Shown: positions 47,844-56,462 of the stretch, one piece after another
Numbering within the stretch: the stretch's first letter is position 1
How the letters are laid out: every line of letters begins with the position of its first letter
Source of the DNA: Candidatus Reconcilbacillus cellulovorans
Lineage (GTDB): Bacteria > Bacillota > Bacilli > Paenibacillales > Reconciliibacillaceae
Direction of reading: 5' to 3'
Assembly (NCBI GenBank): GCA_002507565.1
Contig: MOXJ01000013.1
Coordinates: 1 to 62,994, forward strand
Length of the DNA stretch: 62,994 nucleotides
Position numbers and translations under genes: made by a program
The notes under the pieces: generated by a model
Seen by the model: the letters and a program-made list of their open reading frames with translations, nothing else
Told to the model about the DNA's origin: nothing
Databases searched by the model: none

Positions 47844-48848
47844 TCAAACCTGCCCCACTGCTCGCAACATCGCGAAAAACGCCGGCTTCGGCCGATGCGC
47901 CTCATCAAACGGAAGCGGCCAGTTTTTGCGCCCAGGTACCGGAAAATGATCGAGCCACGTCGCATCGTCGGCGACGCCCCAGAACGTTACGCCGTCGATG
48001 ACGTCGCGATACTCGTGGAAAAGGCGGAAAATCTCCTCGTACCGCGCCGCCTGGCGTTCGAGCAGCGCCGGATCGGGCATCGCCGGCCACGAATCGCGAT
48101 CCCGGTCCCGCCAGCCGTATACCGACACGTCCAGCTCCGTAATCTGCACCCGCAACCCGAGCGAAGCGTACCGCTCGATCGCTGAACGAATCTCGTCCGC
48201 TGTAGGATGTTCCAGATCCCAATGCCCCTGCATGCCGACGCCGTGCACGGGAACGCCGCGATCGAGCAGCAACCGAAGAAGCCGGACGATTTTTTCCCTC
48301 TTTTCCGGATTGCACTCGTTGTAATCATTATAAAACAAAAGCGCATCCGGATCCGCCTCATGAGCGTACCGGAACGCCTGCTCCACATAATCCGGACCGA
48401 CCAGCTCCAACCACTTCGACCGGCGCAGCAGTTCCGTTCCTTCGTCGGCAACCGCCTCGTTGACGACGTCCCAGCAGTAGACGGCCGACCGATAGCGGCC
48501 GACGACCGTCTCGATGTGTGCCCGCATCCTCGCCAGCACGACCTGCCTGTCCGCCGGACGGCCGTCCTGCTCGAACACCCAGTCCGGCGTCTGGTTGTGC
48601 CAGACGAGCGTATGACCGCGGACGCGAAGTCCGTATTCCTTCGCGAACATGACGATTCGGTCGGCCTCCTCGAACGTATACAACCCTTCAGCAGGCTGCA
48701 AACGCTCGAACTTCATTTCGTTTTCCGGCGTCACCGAGACGAAATGCTCCACCACGAAATCGCGATGCGACCGAATTGTTCGCGCGTTAACCGCCGCGCC
48801 GATCACAAAATCGCCTGCGAACGCCCGCGAAAGCGACGGCACCGTCAC
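47844..48848 (-). CDS. Intracellular GH10 endo-beta-1,4-xylanase
   Basis: A 334-residue GH10 TIM barrel without a signal peptide or binding modules, so it hydrolyses imported xylo-oligosaccharides in the cytoplasm. The acid/base Glu131 is in WDVVNEAVAD and the nucleophile Glu239 in QITELDVSVYG. SVTPENEMKFERLQPAEG, GHTLVWHNQTPDWVF and GVTFWGVADDATWLDHFP are family blocks. The start GTG overlaps the permease stop (GTGA). This matches xynA2 of the aldouronate cluster of Paenibacillus, although no GH67 alpha-glucuronidase gene is in the window. Confidence 0.94.
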   Translation of the reverse strand: MTVPSLSRAFAGDFVIGAAVNARTIRSHRDFVVEHFVSVTPENEMKFERLQPAEGLYTFEEADRIVMFAKEYGLRVRGHTLVWHNQTPDWVFEQDGRPADRQVVLARMRAHIETVVGRYRSAVYCWDVVNEAVADEGTELLRRSKWLELVGPDYVEQAFRYAHEADPDALLFYNDYNECNPEKREKIVRLLRLLLDRGVPVHGVGMQGHWDLEHPTADEIRSAIERYASLGLRVQITELDVSVYGWRDRDRDSWPAMPDPALLERQAARYEEIFRLFHEYRDVIDGVTFWGVADDATWLDHFPVPGRKNWPLPFDEAHRPKPAFFAMLRAVGQV

Positions 48849-49768
48849 TCTTTGACGCCCCCCAGCGTCATTCCTTTGACGAAATATTTTTGCAAGAAAG
48901 GATAAACCATAATGATCGGCACACTGGCGACAATCGTCATCGTCGCTCGGATCGACGTCGGCGTTACAAAATTGTTTTCAAGAGCCTGAGAACTCGCAAA
49001 AGCGTCCGACGCCGTCCGTGACGTCATCGTCGCGTTCGTGTTCTGTAACACCTTCATCAATTCATATTGCAACGTGCTCAACTTCGGATTAGACGAATTG
49101 TACAGAAAAACATCGAACCACGAGTTCCACTGGTACACACCGGAAAACAGCGCCACCGTCGCCAGAACGGGGACGATCAGCGGCAGCGCGATCCGGATAA
49201 AAATCGTGAAGTCGCCCGCCCCGTCCATCTTCGCGGACTCGATGATGCCTTCCGGCAGCCCTTCGATAAACGAACGGATGATGATCAGGTTAAAGACGCC
49301 GATAATGCCCGGCAAAATATAAATCCAGAACGTATTGATCAGATGCAGGTCGCGCATCAGCAAGTACGTCGGGATCAGCCCACCGCTGAAATACATCGTC
49401 AGCACGAACGCAATGCTGACGAACTTGCGCAGCACGAACTCCGGCCGGCTGATCGTATAACCGACCATCGCCGAGCAAAACACCGTCACGACCGTCCCGA
49501 CTAGCGTGCGTAGCGCTGAAATCAGCGTCGCGTGCGCGATGTTCGCTTCATTGAACACGTATTGATAATTTTTCCACGTAAATACACGCGGCCACAAGGT
49601 AATGCCGCCGCGCATCGAGTCGTTCGCGTCGTTCAGCGACACGGCCAGTGTATTCCAAAACGGGTACAGCGTGACGATGATCAGCATCAGCATGATCAAA
49701 ACGTTGCAAGTATCGAACACCCAGTCTTTCCACGGAATATAGCGTTTGCGCGCATAGCTCGCGAACAT
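48845..49768 (-). CDS. Sugar ABC transporter permease (LplC/YtcP type)
   Basis: A 307-residue CUT1 permease with six predicted helices. Recognisable parts are LIIVTLYPFWNTLAVSLNDA, MYFSGGLIPTYLLMRDLHLINTFWIYILPG, and the EAA loop EGIIESAKMDGAGDFTIFIRIALPLIVP. Its C-terminus MVYPFLQKYFVKGMTLGGVKE is typical of YtcP. It lies 26 bases after the LplB-like gene and overlaps the GH10 start. Confidence 0.93.
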   Translation of the reverse strand: MFASYARKRYIPWKDWVFDTCNVLIMLMLIIVTLYPFWNTLAVSLNDANDSMRGGITLWPRVFTWKNYQYVFNEANIAHATLISALRTLVGTVVTVFCSAMVGYTISRPEFVLRKFVSIAFVLTMYFSGGLIPTYLLMRDLHLINTFWIYILPGIIGVFNLIIIRSFIEGLPEGIIESAKMDGAGDFTIFIRIALPLIVPVLATVALFSGVYQWNSWFDVFLYNSSNPKLSTLQYELMKVLQNTNATMTSRTASDAFASSQALENNFVTPTSIRATMTIVASVPIIMVYPFLQKYFVKGMTLGGVKE

Positions 49769-49794
49769 ACCGCGTCCCCTCGCTTTTCGCCTGA

Positions 49795-50781
49795 TCAGAA
49801 CAGCCGGGCCTGCCCGAGCCGTTTCGCCAGATAGTTCGCCGAAAACAACAGGATGAAGCTGACCACCGTCTTAAAAATGCCCGCCGCCGTCGCGAACGAG
49901 AAATTAAACAGATTGATCCCGTAGCGCAGAACGAAAATGTCCAGCGACTCCGCGTAATCGATATTCATCGGATTCATGAGCAAATATTGCGGCTCAAACC
50001 CGAATTCGAGCAAATGGCCGACGTTCATGATCAGAAGCAGAATGATGACCGGCCGAATGCCCGGCAGCGTAATATGCCACATCTTCCGGAACCGCCCCGC
50101 GCCGTCGATTTCCGCCGCCTCATACAGCGACGGGTCGATCATCGCGATCGCGGCCAGATAGACGATCGTGTTCCAACCGAGGTTTTTCCATATTTCAGAA
50201 AGACCATAGATCCACCAAAAATATTCGCCTTTCCCAAGCCAAAGCACCGGTTTGTCGATGACGCCCAGCCAGACGAGTAATTCGTTGACGATTCCGCCTT
50301 CCGGGTGAAGCGCCGACATAATGATGCTCGATGCGACGACCCAAGAAATGAAATGCGGCAAATAGCTGATCGTCTGAACGATGCGTTTGAACAACAAGTT
50401 TTTCAACTCGTTCAGCAACAGCGCCAGCGTGATCGCGGTCGTAAACCCGAGCACGAGGTTAATGACGCTCATGGCCAGCGTGTTGCGCATGACGCGATAA
50501 AATCCAGGATCGTTAAACAGAAACGCGAAATGTTTAAACCCAACCCAGGTCTGCTCCCAAATGCTTTTTCCCGGACGAAAATCTTGAAACGCCATCAACC
50601 AACCCCAAAGCGGGACATAACGGAAAATAAACAGCCAGATGACGAAGGGAACGGACATCAACACGAGCGCCCGCTGTTTGACGAGCAGCCGCATAAAATG
50701 GCGAACGCCCCTGATTTCGTGTCGTCGGGACGGCGCGGAGACCGATGTCGTCGCGAGCCCCCGGATCGTCGTTTCCTGCAT
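49795..50781 (-). CDS. Sugar ABC transporter permease (LplB/YteP type)
   Basis: A 328-residue CUT1 permease. After a 30-residue cytoplasmic N-terminus comes LVLMSVPFVIWLFIFRYVPLWGWLMAFQDF, then QTISYLPHFISWVVASSIIMSALHPEGGIVN, and the EAA loop YEAAEIDGAGRFRKMWHITLPGI. GGGAGGCGAG precedes the ATG. It is 103 bases downstream of the binding-protein gene. Confidence 0.93.
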   Translation of the reverse strand: MQETTIRGLATTSVSAPSRRHEIRGVRHFMRLLVKQRALVLMSVPFVIWLFIFRYVPLWGWLMAFQDFRPGKSIWEQTWVGFKHFAFLFNDPGFYRVMRNTLAMSVINLVLGFTTAITLALLLNELKNLLFKRIVQTISYLPHFISWVVASSIIMSALHPEGGIVNELLVWLGVIDKPVLWLGKGEYFWWIYGLSEIWKNLGWNTIVYLAAIAMIDPSLYEAAEIDGAGRFRKMWHITLPGIRPVIILLLIMNVGHLLEFGFEPQYLLMNPMNIDYAESLDIFVLRYGINLFNFSFATAAGIFKTVVSFILLFSANYLAKRLGQARLF

Positions 50782-50884
50782 GGTTCTCTCGCCTCCCTGC
50801 CGGCCGGGCGGTCGAGCGCCCGGAGAAACGGCGAAAGGAAGGGCGCCGAAAGACGCCGCTTCCTTCCGCCCGTCTGTCCTGTCG

Positions 50885-52576
50885 TTATTGCACTTCGCCT
50901 TTGACTTTCGCCGCTTTTTCCTTGATCTTCTGCGTCATCGTGTCCTCGTACGCCTTCACGTCCAGTTTGCGGAACTCGGTGACGAATTCGTTCCAGATCT
51001 TTTCGAATTCTCCTTGTTTCGCCATGACCATGCGCGGGACGTAACGGCGCAACAGCTGGTCTTTTTTCTGCGTGAAGATCTGCGCCGGCGAACCTTGCTC
51101 CAGCGAAATGCTCCACGCCGGGTACCACGGCCGTTCGTCCGGCGGCGAGAACATTTCGGAGAACGTTTTGACGCCGTATTTGCTCAAAAATTCCTTGTCC
51201 GAATCGCTGAACATCATCTGCGCGACTTCCGGCTGACGGCCGGGCGACACCGCGTTGCCGTCCGACAGCGTCGACGATTGTCCGTACATCGGCCAGAAGT
51301 ATTCGAAATAGGTTAGACCGATCTTCGCCCTATATTCGTTGTCTTGCAGCTTTTCGATTTGTTCTTTCGTGCGATAGAAGCGGCCGTTGGAATCGACCTC
51401 GTACGTGACGCCCTTGATCCCCCACTGGTTGAGAATCTGGTTTTCCTCGTTCAACATGAAATCGAAGAACTTGATGATGCGCACCGGATCCTTCGCGCTG
51501 ACCGTGATGCCGATGCCGCGGTTGTTGACGAACGTCGGCGGATCGAGATACTGGTCCTTGATGTTCGCGTCGTACACGATCGGCAGCGGGAAATATTCGA
51601 GATCCGGATTGCCTGCCTTCTTGATGTTCTGAAACGCTTGGTTGACCTGCCAGCCGTAGTCGAAGAACCCGAGCACTTTACCCGACGTCAGCTTGGCCAG
51701 ATACTGGTCGTAGTTGTTGACGAACGACGTCTCGTCGAACAGCCCTTCCAGATACAGCTGGTTGAGCGTCTGGAACCAGCGCTTCGATACGTCGTCGTCG
51801 GTATAGTCGTTGGCCTGCATCGTCTTCATGTCGACCATCACGCCGCCGTCGTTCGGATAGCCGGCCAGATGGTTCGGCGGGTTTGTGATGACGAAGAACC
51901 GCCAGTCGTGCGTAAGCGCCGTGAATCCGATCAGACCTTCATTCGGATGCTTTTTGATATATTCGCGGATCAGGTTCAGATACTCATCCAACGTTTTGAC
52001 TTTCGGATAGTTGAATTCCTTCAGCACCCGCTTCTGGATCCAGAACGCGCCCTGGTCGATCGTCGGGCTCGGTTTGAATTCGCCGACCTGCGGGCTAAAC
52101 GGCAGGAAATAGATGTGACCGTCTTTTGCCCTCATCAGCGGATAATACTTGCCGTACACCCGTTTGATGTTCGGCGCGTACTTCTCAATCAGATCCTCCA
52201 ATGGAATGAATGCCCCTGCTTCGACAACCTTGTCGATCTCCGTGTCGGGCAGCAGCACGTCGGGATACTGGCCGCTGGCGATCATCGTGCCGATCTTCGT
52301 CTTCAGGTCGCCGACGAGATGCTCGATTTTCCACGTGACCCCTGTTTTCTCCGCGTAAATTTTTCCGATTTCCGTGTCGGTCGACAACACGTCTTTGCCG
52401 GAAAACGCATTGAAGTAGGTGAACGTGACCGGTTGCGGCTTTTCCTCCTTCGTCGCGGCCGCCGAGCTCGCTCCAGGCGACGACGCGGCCTGATCTCCTC
52501 CGCTATCCTTCTTCGCACAGCCGGCGAGCGCCGAAGCCACTAGCAGCAGCACCGCGAGCCACTTGCCGAATCTCAT
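50885..52576 (-). CDS. LplA-like sugar-binding lipoprotein
   Basis: A 563-residue lipoprotein of the LplA/YtcQ type, larger than ordinary family 1 binding proteins. The signal peptide ends with lipobox ALAGC. PVTFTYFNAFSGKDVLSTDTEIGK, YPDVLLPDTEIDKVVEAGAFIPLEDLIEKYAPNI and RYVPRMVMAKQGEFEKIWNEF are typical. The ATG at 52576 has AAAGGGG about 13 bases upstream. A TATACT box (52626-52631, minus strand) lacks a good -35 partner, as expected for a promoter activated by the adjacent YesN regulator. The likely ligand is an aldouronate or xylo-oligosaccharide. Confidence 0.92.
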   Translation of the reverse strand: MRFGKWLAVLLLVASALAGCAKKDSGGDQAASSPGASSAAATKEEKPQPVTFTYFNAFSGKDVLSTDTEIGKIYAEKTGVTWKIEHLVGDLKTKIGTMIASGQYPDVLLPDTEIDKVVEAGAFIPLEDLIEKYAPNIKRVYGKYYPLMRAKDGHIYFLPFSPQVGEFKPSPTIDQGAFWIQKRVLKEFNYPKVKTLDEYLNLIREYIKKHPNEGLIGFTALTHDWRFFVITNPPNHLAGYPNDGGVMVDMKTMQANDYTDDDVSKRWFQTLNQLYLEGLFDETSFVNNYDQYLAKLTSGKVLGFFDYGWQVNQAFQNIKKAGNPDLEYFPLPIVYDANIKDQYLDPPTFVNNRGIGITVSAKDPVRIIKFFDFMLNEENQILNQWGIKGVTYEVDSNGRFYRTKEQIEKLQDNEYRAKIGLTYFEYFWPMYGQSSTLSDGNAVSPGRQPEVAQMMFSDSDKEFLSKYGVKTFSEMFSPPDERPWYPAWSISLEQGSPAQIFTQKKDQLLRRYVPRMVMAKQGEFEKIWNEFVTEFRKLDVKAYEDTMTQKIKEKAAKVKGEVQ

Positions 52577-52720
52577 GCTTTCGTCGTAACCCCTTTCTTC
52601 TAGAAGTGGTTTGCGAGTCAACTCCAGTATAGAAGAGCGGGCGAACCTCCGGTGACCCGTCAGATTAAAGGAGTTACTCCAAAAACTTAAGGTCTTCCGC
52701 CGCGAAGCCTACGCCGAGGG

Positions 52721-54499
52721 TTAACGTCCGTTATCCTCGCCGAAATCGACAGGAATCCGGACGCTCACCTCAGTCCCTTCACCCGGCCTGCTGTCGATGC
52801 GGAACTCCGCCGCCTCGCCGTAATACATTTTCAGCCGGTAGACGACATTGCGGATGCCGACGCGCTCTTCGACCGCGTATTCTTTCTCCAGATCGGCCAA
52901 CAGCGCCTCCAGAACCTTCGGATCGAATCCGACGCCGTTGTCGCGCACGGCGCACGCCAGCCGATCGCCTTCCAGCCGGGCGCACACTTCGATCAACCCC
53001 GGCCCGTTCAGCGGTTCGATGCCGTGTATGCTCGCATTTTCGACGAGCGGCTGCAACATCATTTTCGGCACGCGGCATTTCAGCGCTTCGTCGGAAACGT
53101 CGATCCGGTACGACAGTTTGTCGCCGAACCGATATTTCTGAATTTCAAGAAAACTGACGACGAGATCGATTTCTTCCTTGAGCGAGACCCAGTCACTTTT
53201 CCACGACAACGAACGACGCAGCAGCTTCGCCATATTGTGAATGATGCGCGCCGTCTCCATCTCCTGCTTCATCAGACTGCGCATGCGGATCGTCTCCAGC
53301 GCGTTGAACAGAAAATGCGGGTTGATCTGGCTTTGCAACGCGTGCAGCTGGGCGTTTCGCCTCTGAATTTCCAGTTCTTTGTTGCGAATGTCGGCCAAAT
53401 ATACCTCGTCGATCAAATGCTTGATCTGCAGCGTCATCCGGTTAAACTCGGCAGTCAGCTGGCCGATCTCATCCGCCGACTCCCCGCCGGCGATCGTTTC
53501 GAAATTCTGGTTGCGGACCTTTTTCATATGCTTCAGAATGCGGCCAAGCCGAGCGTTAAGCGAACGCATGAACAGCACGATGATCGCCGTCGGGATCAAC
53601 ATGTTCAGGCTCGCCATCCAAAACACAAAATCCCGCGACTTCCGCACTTCCGAAAACACTTCGTCGCTGGGCACGAACGAAACGATCCGCCAACCGTCCA
53701 AATAGCGGATATTCCGGTAATCCACTTCAAAACGATAGGCATCTTTCGGGACGAGTACCGCCGCGAAGGGCACCGGCCCGTTCTCCCAGACGACAGGTGC
53801 ATTCGAGGCGTAGACGACTTCATCGCGCTCGTTCAGTAAATAAAGCTGACCACGTAAATTGAGATTAGAGAAAATTTGATCAATATTCGACATTCGCAAA
53901 TCGATTTTAATGATTTTTTCCTTTTCGTTCAGTGCCGTGTTGCCGTCCAACCTCCGCACGACACTGAAGCCCGGCTCCCGTCCGCCCAGCGAATCGGCCG
54001 TATCGAACCGCAAAAAAAGCGGCTGCGAAGTCCGCCGCTTAGCCAGCAGTTTGTACCATTCGGTGGAACGCACGGCGTCGGTCAGCCGCGCGACGCCGCT
54101 TGAAGGCAACACTGTCGGATTGTCGACGTACAGCGTAATCGACTGGACGCCGTAATACACCGGCCCGTAATTGCTCAAGATATGGCGCAGATAATTGTCG
54201 TACGCCAGGATGTAATCAATCGAACCCGCATAGTTCTGCTCTAGAATTTCGTAAACTCTAAAATCGGTATAAAAAATTGTGGAAATTTCGACTGCCTTCT
54301 CAATCTCTGCACGAAAATCGTTCCTTACCTGTTCGATCGCTCGGCCGATGTCTTGGATGCGCTGGTTGCGGACGTTTTCCACCGTAATCCGGTAAAACGC
54401 GACGTTAGTCAGGACGATCGGCAGAAACACCGAGAAAAAATACATCAGCAGCATTTTGTTGCGCAACCGCACGTTGGACAAACGCCAGGTAAACCGCAT
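52721..54499 (-). CDS. YesM-family sensor histidine kinase
   Basis: A 592-residue membrane kinase: first helix LLMYFFSVFLPIVLTNVAFY, an extracellular sensor of about 260 residues, a second helix (FVFWMASLNMLIPTAIIVLFM), HAMP, then INPHFLFNALETIRMRSLM with the phosphorylated His region, LVENASIHGIEP and DNGVGFDPK. It lies 27 bases after its response regulator and 144 bases before the transporter operon it probably controls. Confidence 0.93.
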   Translation of the reverse strand: MRFTWRLSNVRLRNKMLLMYFFSVFLPIVLTNVAFYRITVENVRNQRIQDIGRAIEQVRNDFRAEIEKAVEISTIFYTDFRVYEILEQNYAGSIDYILAYDNYLRHILSNYGPVYYGVQSITLYVDNPTVLPSSGVARLTDAVRSTEWYKLLAKRRTSQPLFLRFDTADSLGGREPGFSVVRRLDGNTALNEKEKIIKIDLRMSNIDQIFSNLNLRGQLYLLNERDEVVYASNAPVVWENGPVPFAAVLVPKDAYRFEVDYRNIRYLDGWRIVSFVPSDEVFSEVRKSRDFVFWMASLNMLIPTAIIVLFMRSLNARLGRILKHMKKVRNQNFETIAGGESADEIGQLTAEFNRMTLQIKHLIDEVYLADIRNKELEIQRRNAQLHALQSQINPHFLFNALETIRMRSLMKQEMETARIIHNMAKLLRRSLSWKSDWVSLKEEIDLVVSFLEIQKYRFGDKLSYRIDVSDEALKCRVPKMMLQPLVENASIHGIEPLNGPGLIEVCARLEGDRLACAVRDNGVGFDPKVLEALLADLEKEYAVEERVGIRNVVYRLKMYYGEAAEFRIDSRPGEGTEVSVRIPVDFGEDNGR

Positions 54500-54526
54500 G
54501 TCGGATCGGCGCCGCTCCTTCCCGTC

Positions 54527-56137
54527 TCATTTCTTCAAAAAACCGGCGCGATATTCCGAGGGCGTCATGCCTTCGACCTTTTCGAACTGGGTGACGAAGT
54601 AGTCGGGATCGTTGAATCCCACTTTTTCCGCGATCTCGTAGATGCGCAAGTCGGTCTGCCGGAGCAGCCGCTTCGCCTCCTCGACGCGCAGCCGCAGCAC
54701 ATAGTCGTTAAAATAGGTGCCGTACGTCTTCCTGAACAACTGGCCGAGATAGACCGGGTTCATATAGAATTTCGCCGCAAGACTCTTCAGACTGATGTTT
54801 TCGTGAAAATGCGCGTCGATGTAGCTTTTGACCTTGTGGATGCTGCCCTTGGCTTTTTCCTTGCGCAGCGACGATACATATTCGGCGGCCTCCGCGCCGA
54901 ACCGCTCCAGCAACCGTCTCAGCTCCCTCGGCGTCACGTTCAGGTCGTGCCAGCCGAGCATCGGTTCCAGCGACGCCAGTTCGCGCTCATCGCCGCCGAG
55001 TTCTCGAATGAGCCGCACAACGTCGAGCACACATCGATTGACTGATGTTTTGACCGCCTCGACAGCGAGCACCTGCTCGCGGAACGCCGCAAACAGCCGG
55101 TCGACCGCCGCGCGGATCCGCTCCACATCGCCGCTTTCCACACTTTCCGTCCATTCCTGAAAAATTTTCGAGTCCGGCTCAAGATACTGAAGCGCAAGGC
55201 CGCACACTTCCCGATATAGGATCGGCCCCTCCTGCCGGACGAACTTATATTGCAACGCCTGCTTCGCCGTCGCATACGCCTCGCGCAGCCGCGCAAGCCC
55301 GCGCACCGGCGCCCCGACGTAGACGACGACCGTTTCCCCCGTCCCACGCGTCAGGCGCGCCTGCAAGGTCTCCGCAAAACGGGCCTCGTTGCCCGCAAAT
55401 CCAGCCAGCATCGCCGACGTCGCAATCATCCCGTACTGGTTGCGGTGTTCGTACAGGAACATCGGCTCCTTGCGGCCGACGACGTCGGCGGCAATCCGCG
55501 CCAGCCGATCGCGCAGCGGCTCTTCCGACGGCGCATCCGGCAGAACAGTCCGGTTACCCCCGTTCGCATTTTCTCCTTTTTCCTTCCAGGAATGCCGATC
55601 GTTGATCTCGATCAGTACATAATACACCGAATCTTCCCGCCGTATGCCGAACGCACGCTCCCACTCGCCGATCTGCCGCTCGTCCGCCTCGCCCTTGATC
55701 AACGCTTCCACGATCGCCGCTGTCCAAAGCTCTTCCTCTTTTCCGGCGATCCACCGGTCCTTCGCGATGCGCGGCCCGAGCTTCAGTAAAATCTCTTGCA
55801 GTTCGTCCTGATCCACCGGCTTTAACAAAAAGTCACACACACCGTATCGCATCGCTTGTTGAGCATATTTGAAATCGTCGTAGCCGCTGACGATGATGAA
55901 CTTCGGCGCGGCGGCGCCGGAACTGCTTACGCGCCGGATCAGCTCCAGCCCGTCCAGGACCGGCATCCGGATATCGGTGATGACGAGCTCCGGCCGAAGC
56001 TCCTGAATCAGGCGGAGTGCCTCCTCTCCGTTGTCGGCCTCGCCGATCACTTCATAACCGCACGCCCTCCAGTCGATCAAATTGCGCAGTCCCTGTCGGG
56101 CAAACTGTTCGTCGTCCACGAGCAACACACCGATCAT
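54527..56137 (-). CDS. YesN/AraC-family response regulator
   Basis: A 536-residue response regulator. The receiver domain has LVDDEQFARQGL, the phospho-acceptor Asp55 in ELVITDIRMPVLDG and the Lys in DFLLKPVDQDE. The C-terminal double HTH is clear (HENISLKSLAAKFYMNPVYLGQLFRKTYG and EIAEKVGFNDPDYFVTQFEKVEGMTPSEYR). It is the first gene of the minus-strand xylan-utilisation locus. The start ATG at 56137 was kept although the binding site is weak. Confidence 0.92.
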   Translation of the reverse strand: MIGVLLVDDEQFARQGLRNLIDWRACGYEVIGEADNGEEALRLIQELRPELVITDIRMPVLDGLELIRRVSSSGAAAPKFIIVSGYDDFKYAQQAMRYGVCDFLLKPVDQDELQEILLKLGPRIAKDRWIAGKEEELWTAAIVEALIKGEADERQIGEWERAFGIRREDSVYYVLIEINDRHSWKEKGENANGGNRTVLPDAPSEEPLRDRLARIAADVVGRKEPMFLYEHRNQYGMIATSAMLAGFAGNEARFAETLQARLTRGTGETVVVYVGAPVRGLARLREAYATAKQALQYKFVRQEGPILYREVCGLALQYLEPDSKIFQEWTESVESGDVERIRAAVDRLFAAFREQVLAVEAVKTSVNRCVLDVVRLIRELGGDERELASLEPMLGWHDLNVTPRELRRLLERFGAEAAEYVSSLRKEKAKGSIHKVKSYIDAHFHENISLKSLAAKFYMNPVYLGQLFRKTYGTYFNDYVLRLRVEEAKRLLRQTDLRIYEIAEKVGFNDPDYFVTQFEKVEGMTPSEYRAGFLKK

Positions 56138-56462
56138 TTTCTGTAATCAACCCCCGCTCTTGCACCGCCCGTGGTTTGTAATTCGAAGCAAGCGCTTTCA
56201 CCACGCCTCATTTTTGATTTTATCGCAAATGGCGGCGGCGAAGGGCAGGAATTTTTGACCTTATTCTTTGAGAAATGTACGATACAGCCTGCGGACTGTA
56301 CGCCGTGCTCAGAGATCGCCACCGTCGCGCTGCAGCCGTTGCCGCTTTGGCTTTTTTTCTTGTACTGCCGCTGACCTTGCTTTGAACATCCGCGCACGCC
56401 TCTTCGGTGCAGTGAGCAGCATCGCGCCGTCGTCGGTCGTGAGATGGAGACGAATAATCCTG
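56138..56462. other. Non-coding region between response regulator and array 2
   Basis: This stretch of 325 bases holds no convincing gene. It contains the promoter side of the response regulator gene and the trailer side of the second array. No recognisable operator, terminator or tRNA was seen. Short open frames across it have no ribosome binding sites. Confidence 0.6.
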
